A stretch of DNA of 64,000 nt from Cristatella mucedo (lineage: Eukaryota; Bryozoa; Phylactolaemata; Cristatellidae), in assembly GCA_009760855.2 (NCBI GenBank), contig WPIO01000005.1, positions 4,632,001 to 4,696,000 on the forward strand, read 5' to 3'. The position numbers and the translations under genes were made by a program. The notes below the pieces were generated by a model. That model saw only the letters and a list, made by a program, of their open reading frames with translations. It was not told where the DNA came from and did no database searches. Below are positions 21,945-34,420 of this stretch, piece after piece. The number at the start of each line of letters is the position of its first letter. Position 1 is the stretch's first letter.

Positions 21945-22748
21945 CACATGATGTTTGGCGGGAACAATCGCAAGCAGCAGGCACAGCATAAGCAGTGCAT
22001 GCACGCGAAGAAAGAATCCCAAAGTAACATCAAACGATCAAATAAAAAGCTGGGTTATAAGCTTCTTTTGAATGTTATCATCTCAGGGAACTTTGTAACG
22101 TGCGTGGCAGTGTGTTGCAGGCTTTGGGAGCATACGAACTAAAGGCACGGTCTCCAATGGTTTTGAGGTTCGTACGTGGTATGTCTAAAGGATTCGAGTC
22201 AGAATAGCAGGTTGTACGATTCTTTGTCTGGTATGGGCACAGTTCTCATAGGCAGGCTGGAACCAGAGAATGAAGGGACTGAAAGTAAGTGACAGAACCT
22301 TGAAGTCGATTGCACGGCTTCACTGGAAGAAAGTGCTGATCGGTGAGAAGTGGTGCTATGTGGCAATCGCGACGCTCAAGACAAATTAGCCTAGCTGCAG
22401 AGTTCCACACTAACTGTAAGCTCCTGGCCGTTAGACAAGCAAGCAGTGAGTTACAGAAGTCAAGACGGGATGTCTAATGCATGGACCAATTTAAATGTGG
22501 TATACCTGTCTAAACAAGCCCGAATTTTAGCAATGTTACGTAGCTGAAAGTAGGCAAACTTGACTGTGTAGCTGACGCAGTCGTCTAATGAAAAGTCACT
22601 TGGGACATGAAACCTCAATTGCGTGCCCATTCAAAAGGATTTACGCTGGCGGAGCCGATTTTGAACGGCATGTTTTCCAATTTCTGAATCACACATGATG
22701 TGCCCATAACTAGCAAATGTAGTATCCCACAACGATTGAACGTAAAGT
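21945..22748 (-). mobile_element. LINE B fragment (RT C-terminal half)
   Basis: The minus strand matches the 25800-26440 part of the fuller LINE B copy: GGGCTTGTTTAGACAGGTAT, TTGGTCCATGCATTAGACAT and ATGTGTGATTCAGAAATTGG are readable blocks. Frames are broken. The LINE A copy at 22750 abuts its 5' side. Confidence 0.75.
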
Positions 22749-22749
22749 A

Positions 22750-23165
22750 ATGTATCTCCGTCTGTAAGTCCATAAAGCCACAACGACCACGTGGATGTTA
22801 TGCAGGAGAGTTGTTTATAGGCATTCACAGCCTAAGCGGCTTTCAGAACGCATTCGGTAGCCAACAGACTTCATCTCACGCAACAGAGAGAAAGTGAGAA
22901 GCAAAGCAGAGTCAGGAGAGCAGTTGAGGTAGTGAGTAGCATGGAAGAAGCAGCTCAGGACCGCTGAAAAGGATGAGCCATAGTCGGCAGTAGGAGAGTA
23001 GTTGTCGTTGCGTAAGAATTGTGGAAGAGAGTTCCACAGTTTAGGACCTGCAGAGCTAAAGCTTCTGTTGCCAACGGTCTTTAAGCTGTGGAATGGAACA
23101 GCAAGTTTAGTGTTCATATAGAACCTGAGGGAACGAGGAGGTTGAAACTGAAACTGAAACCTGGG
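22750..23165 (-). mobile_element. LINE A fragment
   Basis: Minus-strand frame 23258-22815 carries NTKLAVPFHSLKTVGNRSFS and AGPKLWNSLPQFLRNDNYSP, closely related to the 38 kb copy. It has the family 3' end at 22750 and is truncated near 23165, upstream of which the frame is unrelated flank. Confidence 0.85.
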
Positions 23166-23394
23166 CTCCTGACGTAGAGCGCATTCACGTGCGTTCGTGT
23201 TCGTTGCAGAATTCTCCCGAAAAAAAGTTATTGCGAACAAAGTATACGGAAACGACACAGCTTAGACCTATTTAAAGTTATTCTAATTTTTATTTGACCT
23301 GGTAAGAAATTACGTGCCTATGGATATCTAAACGCTTATAGCTTCGGGCTGCTGGGTCTCCCACGCCGGCGGCTGCCTCAGCTATGCCGGCGGC

Positions 23395-26300
23395 GAGTAA
23401 CCTGCTTGTTAGTTATGATCGTCAGCAGCTGCTATCGCTTCGTCATCGTAGATCAGATGCATTTCTGCATATTAATGCTGTTGCTAAGATTCGTGAACTA
23501 TGTATTAACAAAAGAAAAGCGCCCCGGACCCGCCGCGGTGGCCGGAACCGCCAGCTCTGACCCAGCGAGCTGAGTATCCGCTCGTCTGGTAATCCTAGCA
23601 CTGTCTCAAACAGCTCAGCACACTCCCCCACATGCGTCTCTGTGAATCTCTCTAAATTAGTGGTCATCAGGTCTGTTACAACTCCATCGGCCAGACTTAA
23701 CGCTTGCCATTGGAATTCTCGCCTAATGTGCAATAAACCTCTGGTAATAAGCGACCTTATTTCTGAAAATGGTATCGACCTGCTCGCCATAACTGAAACT
23801 TGGCTAAAATCGACAAACTGCCCGGCAAATAAAGAGGCTACCGCAGCTGATTTCTCATTCTTTCACACCCCTACATAAAACAAAACTGGAGGTGGAGTTG
23901 CTGTTATCGTGCTCTCGAAATTCAACTTCAAGCCGTTTTCATTACCCTCGAAGCAGTCTTTTGAATCAATTGTCTCGGTCTCACCCAAAAACAAGCTACT
24001 GATAGTGGCAGTAGTCTATCGCCCACCAGGTACCAAATCCTTCTTTATCTCAGATTTCTCCGCTCTCATTTCGATTCCGTGTGCAAGAAATCGATCCTTC
24101 CTCGTTGTGGGTGATTTCAACGTTCACTTTGATAACTTATCTGACGCATTCAGCACTGAATTTCGTGCATAGACTGACTCATTGTCTCTTGTGGCTCATG
24201 TGCGTGGCCCTACTCACATCAAGGGTCACACCCTCGACCAGATTTTCTCATGCGGCTGCACTTTGTCACCACCAATTATTACCAAATCATGCTTATCTGA
24301 CAAAATGCAGATCTCATTCAATCTACAGGGTGCCCACCTCCTCCTCTAAAATAACATGTGAATCGCGAAACCTCAAGACCCTTGACATTGATGCCGTCCG
24401 TTCGAGAATATCTGCTTCGCCTCTGCTGCTCAGTCCTCCCTCCAATCTGTCATCATTGGTAAATAGCTACAACACGAAACTAGCTGACACGCTCGACGAG
24501 TTTGCACCTCTGACTAAGAGCACTGTGCGCCCTCGCCCAGAAGGCTGATGGTTTACCACAGACATTAAACTAACCTGGTCTACTAAGCTCAAGCTTGAAA
24601 AAGCATACACAAGATCAGGACTGACTTTCCATCGACAGGCTTAAGAAGACTACTGTAGGTCGTACATATCGATCCAGCAAAGGCAAAATCTAGCTTTTAC
24701 AAAATCATCGTTGAATCACAGATGCACAATCCAAAAATGCTGCTGTTGACGATCAATTATCTCCTCAATCACTTGCAGATTAGCTCCTTACCTGATGATC
24801 CTTGTGATGATCTAGTCGATCGCTTCTCCTGATTCTTTGTGCTGAAGATAGACAAGATCAGGGAGTCTATCCCTGCGATGACACCATCCACCCTAGAATG
24901 CTGTTTCCCAATTCCTGGCTGCACCTCCATGTCTTCAATTAGGCAGGTCACGAGTCATCTCGTCCTGAAGCTCATATCACAGTCAAAGAAGCCAACAAGT
25001 CCTCTGGACCATATTCCCACTGTCCTGCTCCAACGTTGCATTGATCTGCTGCTGCCATGCCTAACTTACATCATTAATATATCATTAGCCTCAGGTCATG
25101 TCCTAGCACCTTTAAAAAAAGCCGTAGTCAGCCCACTTATCATGAAAGCGACACTAGACCAAGAGAACTTGAGAGAATCTCCCAGTCTCCCTTCTACCAT
25201 TCCTATCAACGACACAGGAACGGGTCGTGGCGGACCAGCTGCACTCATATATTGAAACTTCAAACCTTGCTAGTAAGTTCCCGTCTGGCTTCAGAGCTAA
25301 TCACTCCTCAGAATAAGCCTTACTTAGGGTGTACAATGACCTACTTAGGAATGCAGGCACAGCTTATTTTGCTCGATCTTTCGGCAGCTTTTGATACTAA
25401 TGATCACAAAGCTCTTCTAGAGCGTCTCTCACCTCGCCAGGGCATCACTGGCACCGCTCTGCAGTAGTTCAGGTCCTATCTCATTAAGAGACTCCAGAGT
25501 ATTGACGTGAATGGACGAAGATCATCCGAGGTACCTCTGAAATATGGGGTACCTCAGGGCTCCGTGCTAGGTACGGTTCTTTTCAAGGCTTATACTCACC
25601 CTCTTGCTGATGTGATTGCCAAGCACAATCTAGGCTTTCACTTCTATGCGGATGACACACAGTTGTACCTTTGCTTTGATCCCTCCCAACCTTCGAGCAT
25701 CTCAAATTCTCTCGACTCACTTGCTGCATGTATTGATGACGTCCACACATGGATGGCAGCCAAATTTTCTAAAACTAAACGATGATAAAACTAACTTACT
25801 GGTTGTGGGCAAACCCAGTCTGATTCAGAAATTGAAAAGCCTGACGCTCAATTTGGCTCTTCCAGCATATATCAGTTGAATCAGCTCGAAATCTAGGTGT
25901 CATTATCCAAAATGACCTCTCGTTAGAGACCACATCAGCTCTACAATCAAGTCTCCCTACTTTCAGTTACATGACATTGATACAATTCGGGCTTGTTTGG
26001 ATAAGGATACCACGTCTAAGCTGGTCCATGCATTTGTGACATTCCGTCTTGACTTCAGTAACTCACCGCTTGCCGGCCTACCGGCATGTGCAATCATGCG
26101 ATTACAGATGGTGCAAAACTCGGCACGTAGGGTTGTCTGTCGCGAGCATCGCGGTTACCACATCACACTACTTTTCGCCGACCTGCACTGACTACCAGTC
26201 GAGGAACAGCTCGACTGTAAGGTTTTGTCGCTCACTTGTAGGTTCCCTTATTTTTTGGCTCCAGCCTATCTCTCAGATATACTCCCCGCCAGGTCAAGCA

Positions 26301-26738
26301 TCGTACCACCCGCTATTCGGAATCCACCAGTTAACCAATGCCTCGTACAAACTTCAAATCCTTTGGAGACCGTGCATTTAGTTCGTATGCTCTCACATCC
26401 TGGAAATCAATTTAAACTTCCATCAGAATATTTCCGGACTTGACTACAATAAAAAAGAACTTAAAAACACACCTATTTAGGCCAGCATTTAGTGGATCCC
26501 TGTGATTCATCCTTGATGTGCTTATGCGTGCTGACACTGTGCATGCTGCCACTAACCACATTTTCATGCTGACCCTGTGCATGTTACTCCTAACCACTTT
26601 ATTCATGTTTATCAAGCATGATATTACTCACCATTCATTCACGCTTCCCTTTGCAGCCAATGTGACGTGCCTAGAAAAAGATTGAGATCCATGACGGCGC
26701 TTAATCAAGTGCATTATGATTATTATTATTATAAACTG
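23395..26738 (+). mobile_element. Near full-length LINE B (CR1/L2-type), degenerate
   Basis: Order of protein blocks: endonuclease (NACHWNSRLMCNKP; DLLAITETWL; VYRPPGTKS; VVGDFNVHFDN; THIKGHTLDQIF), linker (ESRNLKTLDIDAVR; DEFAPLTKSTVRP; KIDKIRESIPAM), reverse transcriptase (LLPCLTYIINISLASGHV; LLDLSAAFDTNDH; YGVPQGSVLGTVLF; FYADDTQLYLCF at 25641-25676 with the catalytic YADD) and C-terminal region (LVHAFVTFRLDFSNSPLAGL; LAPAYLSDILPARSS). At least several frameshifts and stops separate the blocks, so it cannot act alone. The 3' end has GACGGCGCT and an (ATT)n tail at about 26720-26738. The 5' start is set by comparison with the second copy (GAGTAACCTGC). Confidence 0.9.
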
Positions 26739-26739
26739 G

Positions 26740-27136
26740 TGCTGTGGTTCAGCTAGGTACGAAGGAGCCAAGCCGTGGCAGGCCTTTTGGTTCAGCCTAA
26801 GAACTTTGATCTGTATCCATTGCTCAACCGGCATCCATCCTAGCTCTTTTTGCAATGGAGACACGTGCTCAAACCTCTGGGACTTGAAGACTAGCCTTGC
26901 TGCCATATTCATATTCAGCTGCAGTGGGCTAGTTGCTTTTTTGTAGCCTAGCCAAAAGGGAATTACAATAATCAAGCCCAGACAGAAACAAGGAGCTCGT
27001 GAAATTCTTTGCAAGACACTGTGGAAGATAGCTCATAATCTTGGATAGAGATCAGGCGTGATGGCCAGCTGTAGAAGCAGTCTTCTGAATGAAGCTTTTA
27101 AACTTTAGGTAGCTTTCGAAAACGACACCTCAATAA
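26740..27136 (-). mobile_element. LINE A fragment, interrupted
   Basis: The minus strand encodes MNMAARLVFKSQRFEHVSPL, then ELGWMPVEQWIQIKVLRLNQ and GLAPSYLAE, matching the middle of the 38 kb copy. It is bounded on the left by the tail of LINE B copy 1 and on the right by the start of LINE B copy 2, so two LINE B insertions flank one LINE A remnant. Confidence 0.85.
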
Positions 27137-27137
27137 T

Positions 27138-29925
27138 AGTAACCTGCATGTTGGTTGTGATCATTCGCACCTATTATCGCTTCATCATCGTAGTTCAAAT
27201 GCATTCCTAGATGTTAGTGGTGTCGATAAGAGTTGTAAAGTATGCATTAACAAAAGAAAAGCACCCAGCAGAGATCAAGCTGGCCGGGGCTGCCAGCTTA
27301 GAAGCTGCTCGTTTGGCGGGAACTGAGAGCTTCGTACCTGCTCGCTCGGTATTCATAGCTCTGTCTTGAATCGCTCAGCACGCTCCCCAACAAGCATCAC
27401 TGTGAATCTCTCTAACCAGTGTTCATCAGGCCTGCTATAACTCCGGCGGCCCAACTTAGCGCTTGCCTTTGGAATCCTCTCTCAATGTGCAATGAACCTC
27501 TAGTAATAAGCGACCTTATTTCTGTAAATGGTCCCGAACTGCTCACCTTGACTGAAACTTGGCTAAAAATGGTACACTGCAGAATAATGAAAGATGCTGC
27601 CCCGACTGGTTGCTTATTCTTTCACATCCCTACGTCAATCAAAACTGGAGGTGGAGTTGCTATGATCATGCCCCCGGAACTTTGACTTCAAGCCATTTGC
27701 AATACCCTCGAAGAAGTTTTTCGAATGGATTGATTTGATTTAAAACGAAAACAAGCTACCAATGGTGGATGTAGTCTATTGCCCACCATGTACCAAGTCC
27801 TTCTTTATCTCAGATTTCTCCAGTCTCATTTCGATTCTGTGTGCAAGAAATTGACCCTTCCTCGTTATGGTGATTTCAAAATTCACTCGGATAACTTATA
27901 TGACTCCTTCATCACTAAATTTTATGCATCGACTGACTTATTGTCTCTTGTGGCTCAAGTGCACGGCCAACCTACACCAAGGATCATACACTCGACTAAA
28001 TTTTCTCATACAACTGCGCTTTGTCATTAACAATTATTTCCAAATCCTGCTTATCTGACTCCGTGCAGATCTCATTAAGTCTAAAGTGTGTGCCCTCTTC
28101 ATATAAAATCACCTGTGAATCGCGAATCCTCGAGATCCTTGCTGTCCGTGCCAGAAAATTGGCCTCGCCTCAGTTGATCAGTCCACCATCCGACCTGTCA
28201 TCATTGGTGGATTGCTATAACACGACACTAGCGGACATTCTCAACGAGTTTGCATCTCTGAATAAGTGCACTGTACAACCTGGCCCAGACGGCCTTCGGT
28301 TTACCACAGAAATTAAATTAGCTAGCTCTACAAAGAGCAATCCTGAAAACGCATGCACACAATCAGGACTGACTGTTAATCGACAGACATACGAGGACTA
28401 CTGTAGGTCATACCTATCGATGCTAGAAAAGGCCAAGGCCAGAAGATAGACAAGTTCAGGGAGTCCATCCCTAAGATGACAGCGTCCGCCTTGGATCGTA
28501 TCTCTCAGTTCCATGCAGCACCTTAATGTCTACATTTAAGGAGGTCACCACTGATCTCGTCCGGAAGTTCAAATCCCACAAAAGAAGACAACTAGTCCTT
28601 TGGACTCTATTCCCATTGTCCTGCTTCTACGATCAATTCATCTGCTGCTGACACGCATAAATAACGCCATTATTATGTCATGAGCCTCAGGTGATGTCGC
28701 AGCTCCTTTCAAAAAAGCTGTAGTCAGATGAATACTCAAAAAACAAATTTAGACCAAGAGAATTTAAGCAACTTCTGACCAGTCTATCTTCTCCCGTTCT
28801 TACCAAAAACACTGGAACTAGTCGTCGCGGACCAGCTAAAATAATATATTGAAACTTCAAAATGATCTAGTCAGTTTCCGTCTGCTTTAAAGCTAATCAC
28901 AGAAAAGAGTCAGCCTTGATTCGGGTGCAAAACGACCTACTCAGGAATGCAGATATAGGTAGAGTATCTCTGCTTGTTTTGCTCTCTCTTTCGGCACCTA
29001 TTGATACTATCGATCATTAAGTCCTTGAGCGCCTCTCATCCCGCCTGGGTATTAATGGCACTGAATTGCAACGGTTCAGGTCCTACCTCAGTTGAAGACT
29101 CCGGAGTGTTGATGTTAATGGACAAAGATCATCCGAGGAGCCTCTGAAAAATGGGATACCTCTGAGTTCCCTGTTTTGTCCTGTTCTTTTCATGATTTAA
29201 ACACTTCCACTTGCGGTTGCGATTGCAAAGCACGATTTGGGCTTTCCCTTCTATGAAGATGACACTCAGTTGTACCTTTGCTTTGATTCCTCCCAGCCCT
29301 CCAGATCATCAAATTCTCTCAACTCCCTTGCTGCATATATCGAAAACATCCGGAAATGGATGGCAGAAAATTCGCTTAAACTAAATGATGATAAAATCAA
29401 CTTACTAGTTACGGGCAAACCATGTGTGATTCAGAAATGGGAAAGGCTAACACTCAAAGTCGGCTCTTCCAGCGTATCTCCTGTTGAATCTCCACGAAAT
29501 TCAGGTTTTAGTTACGAAGCGACCTTTCGTTAGACGACCACATCAGCTCCACAATCAAGTCGGCATAATTTCAGCTACACAATATTTCTGAAATTCGGGC
29601 TTGTTTAGGCAGTAGTACTACATCTAAGTTGGTCCATGCATTATTTACATCCCTTCTTGACTTCTTTAACTCACTGCTGGCTGGTCTATCTACCTGAGAA
29701 ATCAGGTGCTTACTGCTGGTGAAAAATTCTGCAGCGAGGCTTGTCTGTCATGAGCGTCGCAGCAGTCACATTAAACCACTTCTCGCCACTGTCTTCCAGT
29801 CAAGCGACGCATCGAATTCAAATTCTTGTCGCTCACTTTTAGGCTCGTTCAGTCTTTGATTCCAGCTTACCTATCGCATATACTCCCCGAGCAGGCTTTC
29901 TCAACGTGGTGGTCAAGCCTACGCT
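27138..29925 (+). mobile_element. LINE B copy 2, degenerate
   Basis: Same block order as copy 1 with more damage. Endonuclease: ACLWNPLSMCNEPLVISDLI, ELLTLTETWLKM, then KTGGGVAMI. Linker: SSLVDCYNTTLADILNEFAS. RT: FYEDDTQLYLCFDSSQPS at about 29249-29300, with the catalytic Ala of YADD changed to Glu. Then MAENSLKLNDDKINLLV. The 3' end is lost near 29925. A start codon context is not recognisable. Confidence 0.9.
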
Positions 29926-29929
29926 TCTG

Positions 29930-30395
29930 ACCTAGTATCTTTTGTAATTTATGGCAAATTAAAGGAATCTCTTTGACTCCGTAAAACTGCAAACCGTAGG
30001 GACGCGTGCTCGTTGAGAGGACTTAATAAGTTTAGAGTTTATTGCGCCAATAATACATCCAGGCTTTCGGGAGAAAGAATCGGGATGCAGTTTAAGGATA
30101 CCGTTGGATATTAAGATAATTTCCCTTTACAATGCTTCAGGTTTCGTTGCTGAGCAATCTTCCCTACACATTAAACGGGAAAAGAGTAGCATATATCGGC
30201 ATCGACATCAATGACGTTTTCTGCATTAGCAAGCAAATAAATTGGTTGAGGTGCTCAGTGGCTGTAAGTGTTCTCGCCTCAGTCATGGATGGCAACTTGA
30301 GTTGAATTTTAGGTTTGATCAAATTTTTAACAAAACTTGACCTGGAGGCATTCCGGTCGCTCCCTGCGGTTTGAGAGGGCGGCGGGGGCCGTCAC
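29930..30395. other. No feature recognised
   Basis: Between the truncated LINE B copy 2 and the downstream block of family copy 2. No repeat or exon is seen. Confidence 0.4.
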
Positions 30396-30399
30396 CAAC

Positions 30400-30965
30400 T
30401 CAGGGCACGGCCGCCGTAGGCGCGAGATAAATATTCGACTAACCACCGCAGAAAATGGCCGCCGTAGGAAATGGTGCTCGATGAGCATCTCAATTAATAT
30501 CACACTTGAGAAGCGATAAACCATGCGTCACGTCGTATTCCGAAGTAGAATTCACGATCTCCGACCGAGGGCGTAGCCAGGATATTGGCGAGAGAGAGAG
30601 AGAGAGAGAGCCAATGGGCGACCTCAATAGGCGTGGAAAAAGACCGAGGCCTTCTCTTTGCGATCTCTTTGGTCTCATCGAGGTCTCTTTGCGGAAAAGC
30701 TTATCATTCAGCCAATTGTCAAAGTAACTCTTCTCCACTTCGGCTGAGCCTAATGGACCAAGCGTGGAAGGCAGTCCACTAGGAAGACCTCGCTTCGAGG
30801 CTGATCTAGAAAGAATTGACTCTACATTGAATCTAATATTTCTACCGAATTTACTGTATACACCGGATTTACCGCAATGTCACCAATATTCATTTCCACC
30901 AAAGCCTCAAAGATGTACTTCAGACGAGCTCTCCCTCAAGCAGGCGCGCTTTAGTCCACGGCCAT
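30400..30965. repeat. Downstream duplicated block, copy 2
   Basis: Counterpart of 12200-12510 (30400-30760) and of 14030-14110 (30895-30965: GCCTCAAAGATGTACTTC against GCCTCAAAGATGTTTTCC). A (GA)n run at 30590-30610 is inserted relative to the other copy. A related CAAAGATGTACTTCAGAGG occurs inverted at 47850-47880 downstream of family copy 3. Confidence 0.75.
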
Positions 30966-31149
30966 TCTATAGTCAACTCTTTTTCTATCCGATTGGTTTA
31001 ATAGATACATTAATTTGCAATGCCCGCAGTACAAAAGCCGTCGCGGCAGCAGCGAAAGTTCACGGAAAGGATGCACGAATGAAAACGGCTGAAGGCCGTG
31101 CTTGGCCCGATGACGGATAGCGAGTGTCGGCTAAGGCCAAGCGAGTGGT

Positions 31150-31268
31150 GCACAGTGCTAATTGCTAAGTGCTAAGTGCACAGTGCTAAGTGCTAAGTGC
31201 ACAGTGCTAAGTGCTAAGTGCACAGTGCTAAGTGCACAGTGCTAAGTGCTAAATGCACAGTGCTAAGA
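31150..31268. repeat. Minisatellite in the 3' region of copy 2
   Basis: About five repeats of GTGCACAGTGCTAAGTGCTA with occasional shortened units. It lies about 200-310 nt beyond the stop codon of family copy 2 in the gene direction, so it would be part of the 3' untranslated region. The equivalent stretch of copy 3 (47640-47690) has GGCCGAGCAA-type repeats instead. Confidence 0.9.
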
Positions 31269-31460
31269 CCAAGCGAGTGGTGCCGCGCTCGAGTTGCGGG
31301 TAGCGCTCGGAATCGTTGCATGAGCGAAAAAAACTTAGAGAAAACTCGGTCAACAAGGACGGCGAGAAAAAAGGCAGTCACATTAACCGTGCATTTAACG
31401 AGACGAGACGGCGGGCGCACTGGTTCAAGTCAGCTGGGCGTTCACGCAAACGCCAGCGGA

Positions 31461-33774
31461 CTAATTTCTTCGGCTACTCATGACTTGGCAGGTGGAGTCT
31501 CCGCGGGACTCGAGCACGTTGACCATGAATAGCGTGGCCGGGTTAACGAATGCATTGTTCACTACTCCTGACGCATCGAATGCATACAGACGGAGTCACC
31601 CATCCAGGTCACCACCAACGATCGAGACGTACTCATCCGTGTTCACGTTCGCGTCGCTCAGCAAGTAGAGGCTACAAGCGGAGCAAGACCAGTGCGGCCG
31701 TTATGTGTCGTGCGACCTGCAGGTCAAAGGGCAGCGATCCGATGGAGCTGCATCGCCTTCGCTCTTACCGATAAAATGATCCCGACAAAATAACGGAAGC
31801 TCGCGATACGGACACATTGAAGACGGGCCAAGCAGCGAACGCCAAGTGCGTGCTGCTCGGCAGTGCTCCTGACCCGAAGGTTCAGCGCTGATGAATCATA
31901 CAACGAAGACGGGTGCCCACGTGAAAGCCAGCCACCTTCGTCAACGAACAAACTTAAATGAGCGAAGGACCGCGAACCTGACTCGGTTAGAGCGGTGATT
32001 GCAGGGTCGTGCAGTGTAAGCTTTCGCTCATTTAGTGCTAGAACTATGTTTCACAGGCGCGCGTTCCTCTGACGTTACGTTTCCAATCTTTCTGTAAAAC
32101 GGTCAATGTGGGCAAGCATGCGATTGGATCAGTCGTCACGATGCCAAATCCCGCCGCACGGGTGTAGCGCCCTGGCATTGCCACCTAATTTGGTAATTAG
32201 ATCAGCACTACAGGTTTATGTTTTCAAGACTGGCCAGCTCTCATTCTCGGCTTCATTCAGCTTTCGTCCTTTCATTCATCATTCTTTGCACCGCAGTTTC
32301 GGTCCTGCAAACCAAATCTCGCATATTGCAACCTCGCAAACGATATGTTTGGGAGCGGACTGAGACGTGTAAGGTGCGGTGTTAAAGCCGACAGAATAAT
32401 AAGGGCAATAACTACAAGGAATTTTCTACGGTACCCAAGGGCAAATACATGGCCTTTTCTGCCCTTTAAACACACACTTTACTCTAAGTTAAAGCCAACG
32501 GGGAGCGAAAATGTTTACGTAGGGAGCCAAACCCTCCACATGATTTTTTAAAAAGGAAAACCCTGCAACATTTTTGAGTAATGGAAAGACCAACAGTAAC
32601 AAAAATGACGACTCGCAATCGTACGCTGTAGTTGACGCAAACTTGGTCAGTGTTCCTTTAGCAGAATTACGCCGTAATTTGGTCGTTGGCGACGGTTTGT
32701 GGGCCTAGAAATGGGAGGCGGCCTAGTATACTATCCCGTTGTGATGGGCAAGGAACGAATGACTCCTGCCCCTGACTCCGGCATTGAGCGCAAGTTACTG
32801 ACAGGTTACTTTGTTGGCGTTTAGACTGTGAGAATTATGTGCGTTTTAATGTATTCTTTTTACTCCAGCGGATTTCAAACGCTTCATTAACTAAGCGAGT
32901 CGATTGGGACATTGAACATACATTGAAGCGTGGCAAATGTGATCTCATGACGGTCACAGGGTAAAGCTTTTCCTTCCCCCACGAGTACCTTTGCGACGGC
33001 GTTCTGCGATGAGTAGAAACCCAGTAGCAGGTGTTCTCTGTCATCTGCCCTAGTGGAAATCTTTGCCGTCAATGCAACGGGACCGTAGCCACGTCGGTCG
33101 TCGGGATAGTTCACTACGAGACGAGCTGCAAGCACGGCGACGGAGCGCTGACGCTCTGCGAGGCGGCGCTTCGTCGCGACCTGACTGCACCACAGACGAG
33201 CTGAATTGAGAAAAAGCGCTGCCATTGCAGCTGGCGAAACACTCACTTCCGCTGCTCGTGGGCGCTTAGGTGGCCCCGACGCTGCTCGTGCTGTCGTGCG
33301 GGAGACTGAAGCCGACGTACTTTCCGCTCTCCAATGACCGAACCTGGATGACGGCACACTGGTCGGGCTGCCAAGAAAGAATGACGGACTCATGAGCGAG
33401 GCGGTGATGACTGACCGAACCAGACACCTTCAGCTGCTTAAGTCCTACTCCTACCGCTGCGGCATCACCGCCATTGTCGATGGCGGCACTGTAAGCCAGA
33501 GCGGTCAGTGAGGGCACTAGAAAGGTGCGGCAGTACGGCAGCTGTCTGTGACGCTCGGAAGAAAGCTCAAAGCTTCCAGGCTCATGCTCACTTGGACACA
33601 TCAGTGAGGCATGGGTAGATAAAAAATGGCTCTAGTTCTCTTGGCCTGTAATTCATAGGGCTTACCATGACGCCGACACGCGGCGGAATGACCACTGAAA
33701 GAACGCCGTTCCAGCACATGAGAAAGGCGGCGACCAACGATGCGGCATTTCCGACGTTCAGCATTTTCGTTTAT
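31461..33774 (-). pseudogene. Family copy 2, disrupted
   Basis: Minus strand. E1 33774-33666 (ATG 33764; 33 codons, MLNVGNAASLVAAFL start), E2 33541-33247, E3 33200-32989, E4 about 32304-32079, E5 31952-31769, E6 31671-31461. Splice sites and lengths of E1, E3, E5 and E6 match copy 1 exactly (99 coding nt, 212, 184, 211). Lesions: TAA at 33266-33268 where others have TAT (Tyr); a stop early in E4 (codon 11); TGA at 31882-31884 in E5 where others have TGG; TGA at 31596-31598 in E6 where others have CGA. E3 is intact, with RRLAERQRSVAVLAARLVVN. The Leu-rich leader and the exon lengths show it was once a working gene; four independent stops make it a pseudogene. Confidence 0.8.
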
Positions 33775-33829
33775 CTGAAACAGGAGCTAATGCAGTCTCC
33801 TATAGAATCTTCCGATTCAGCGAGGAGCG

Positions 33830-34420
33830 GTCGTGAGATGCGGCGCTGGCGGTGTTTTGTTTCAAGGCCGCTTTGTTCCAAAGCAGCGTCTTGGTTCCGA
33901 CAGCATTACAGAGGCCACCTCCCCGGTCGGTGAAGGGCAGCTCGCAGAGAGACGAGAAGCGAAGAGGAGACGCGGCCGCCACGCCCAGCCATGGCGGCGG
34001 CGCTCTGGCTGCGGCGCTGAGCCGGCCGTTCAACGGAAGTCCCGCAATGTTTCGATCGCGTAACGAGAGGAGCAAGTGGTGATTTATTCCGTATCAGTGA
34101 CGCGTGATCTGACGATATGCACACAAGTGTAACGGATTGCAGGTGCTATAGCCGCGTCGCTCGGTGTGAGGGAAGCGTGCACACAGCTCGCAGCGATGCC
34201 ACCTAGCGGTCGCAGCGCGTGCCACCAGCTCGGACAGAGCCAGAGGAAACTGCTCGACGCCCTCCGTCTGCTGACGCTCAGCCGAGCGCCGCCGACGGCG
34301 GAGCGGATGGGGCGGAGGAGATGCAGCGAGAATTTTCGCTATCAGCCGCATTAAACTCTGACGATGGTGAGACTGACTGGAAATCGGCGGCCGGCGCTGA
34401 GCTCGATTTTCGAGTGAATA
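33830..34420 (-). repeat. Part of the upstream duplicated block, copy 2
   Basis: Minus-strand relatives of the sequence just upstream of E1 in copies 1 and 4 (CTCTGCGAGCTGCCCTTC, GCCGTGGCTGGGC) and of the GAGCGGAGG/GAGCGCTACGG region near 20050 and 42200. The segment with the possible membrane exon is not found; LINE sequence starts at 34725. Confidence 0.55.

Noticed and set aside
23443-23790. 115-codon minus-strand frame
   Set aside because: It lies antisense to the LINE B endonuclease coding region and shows no independent support.
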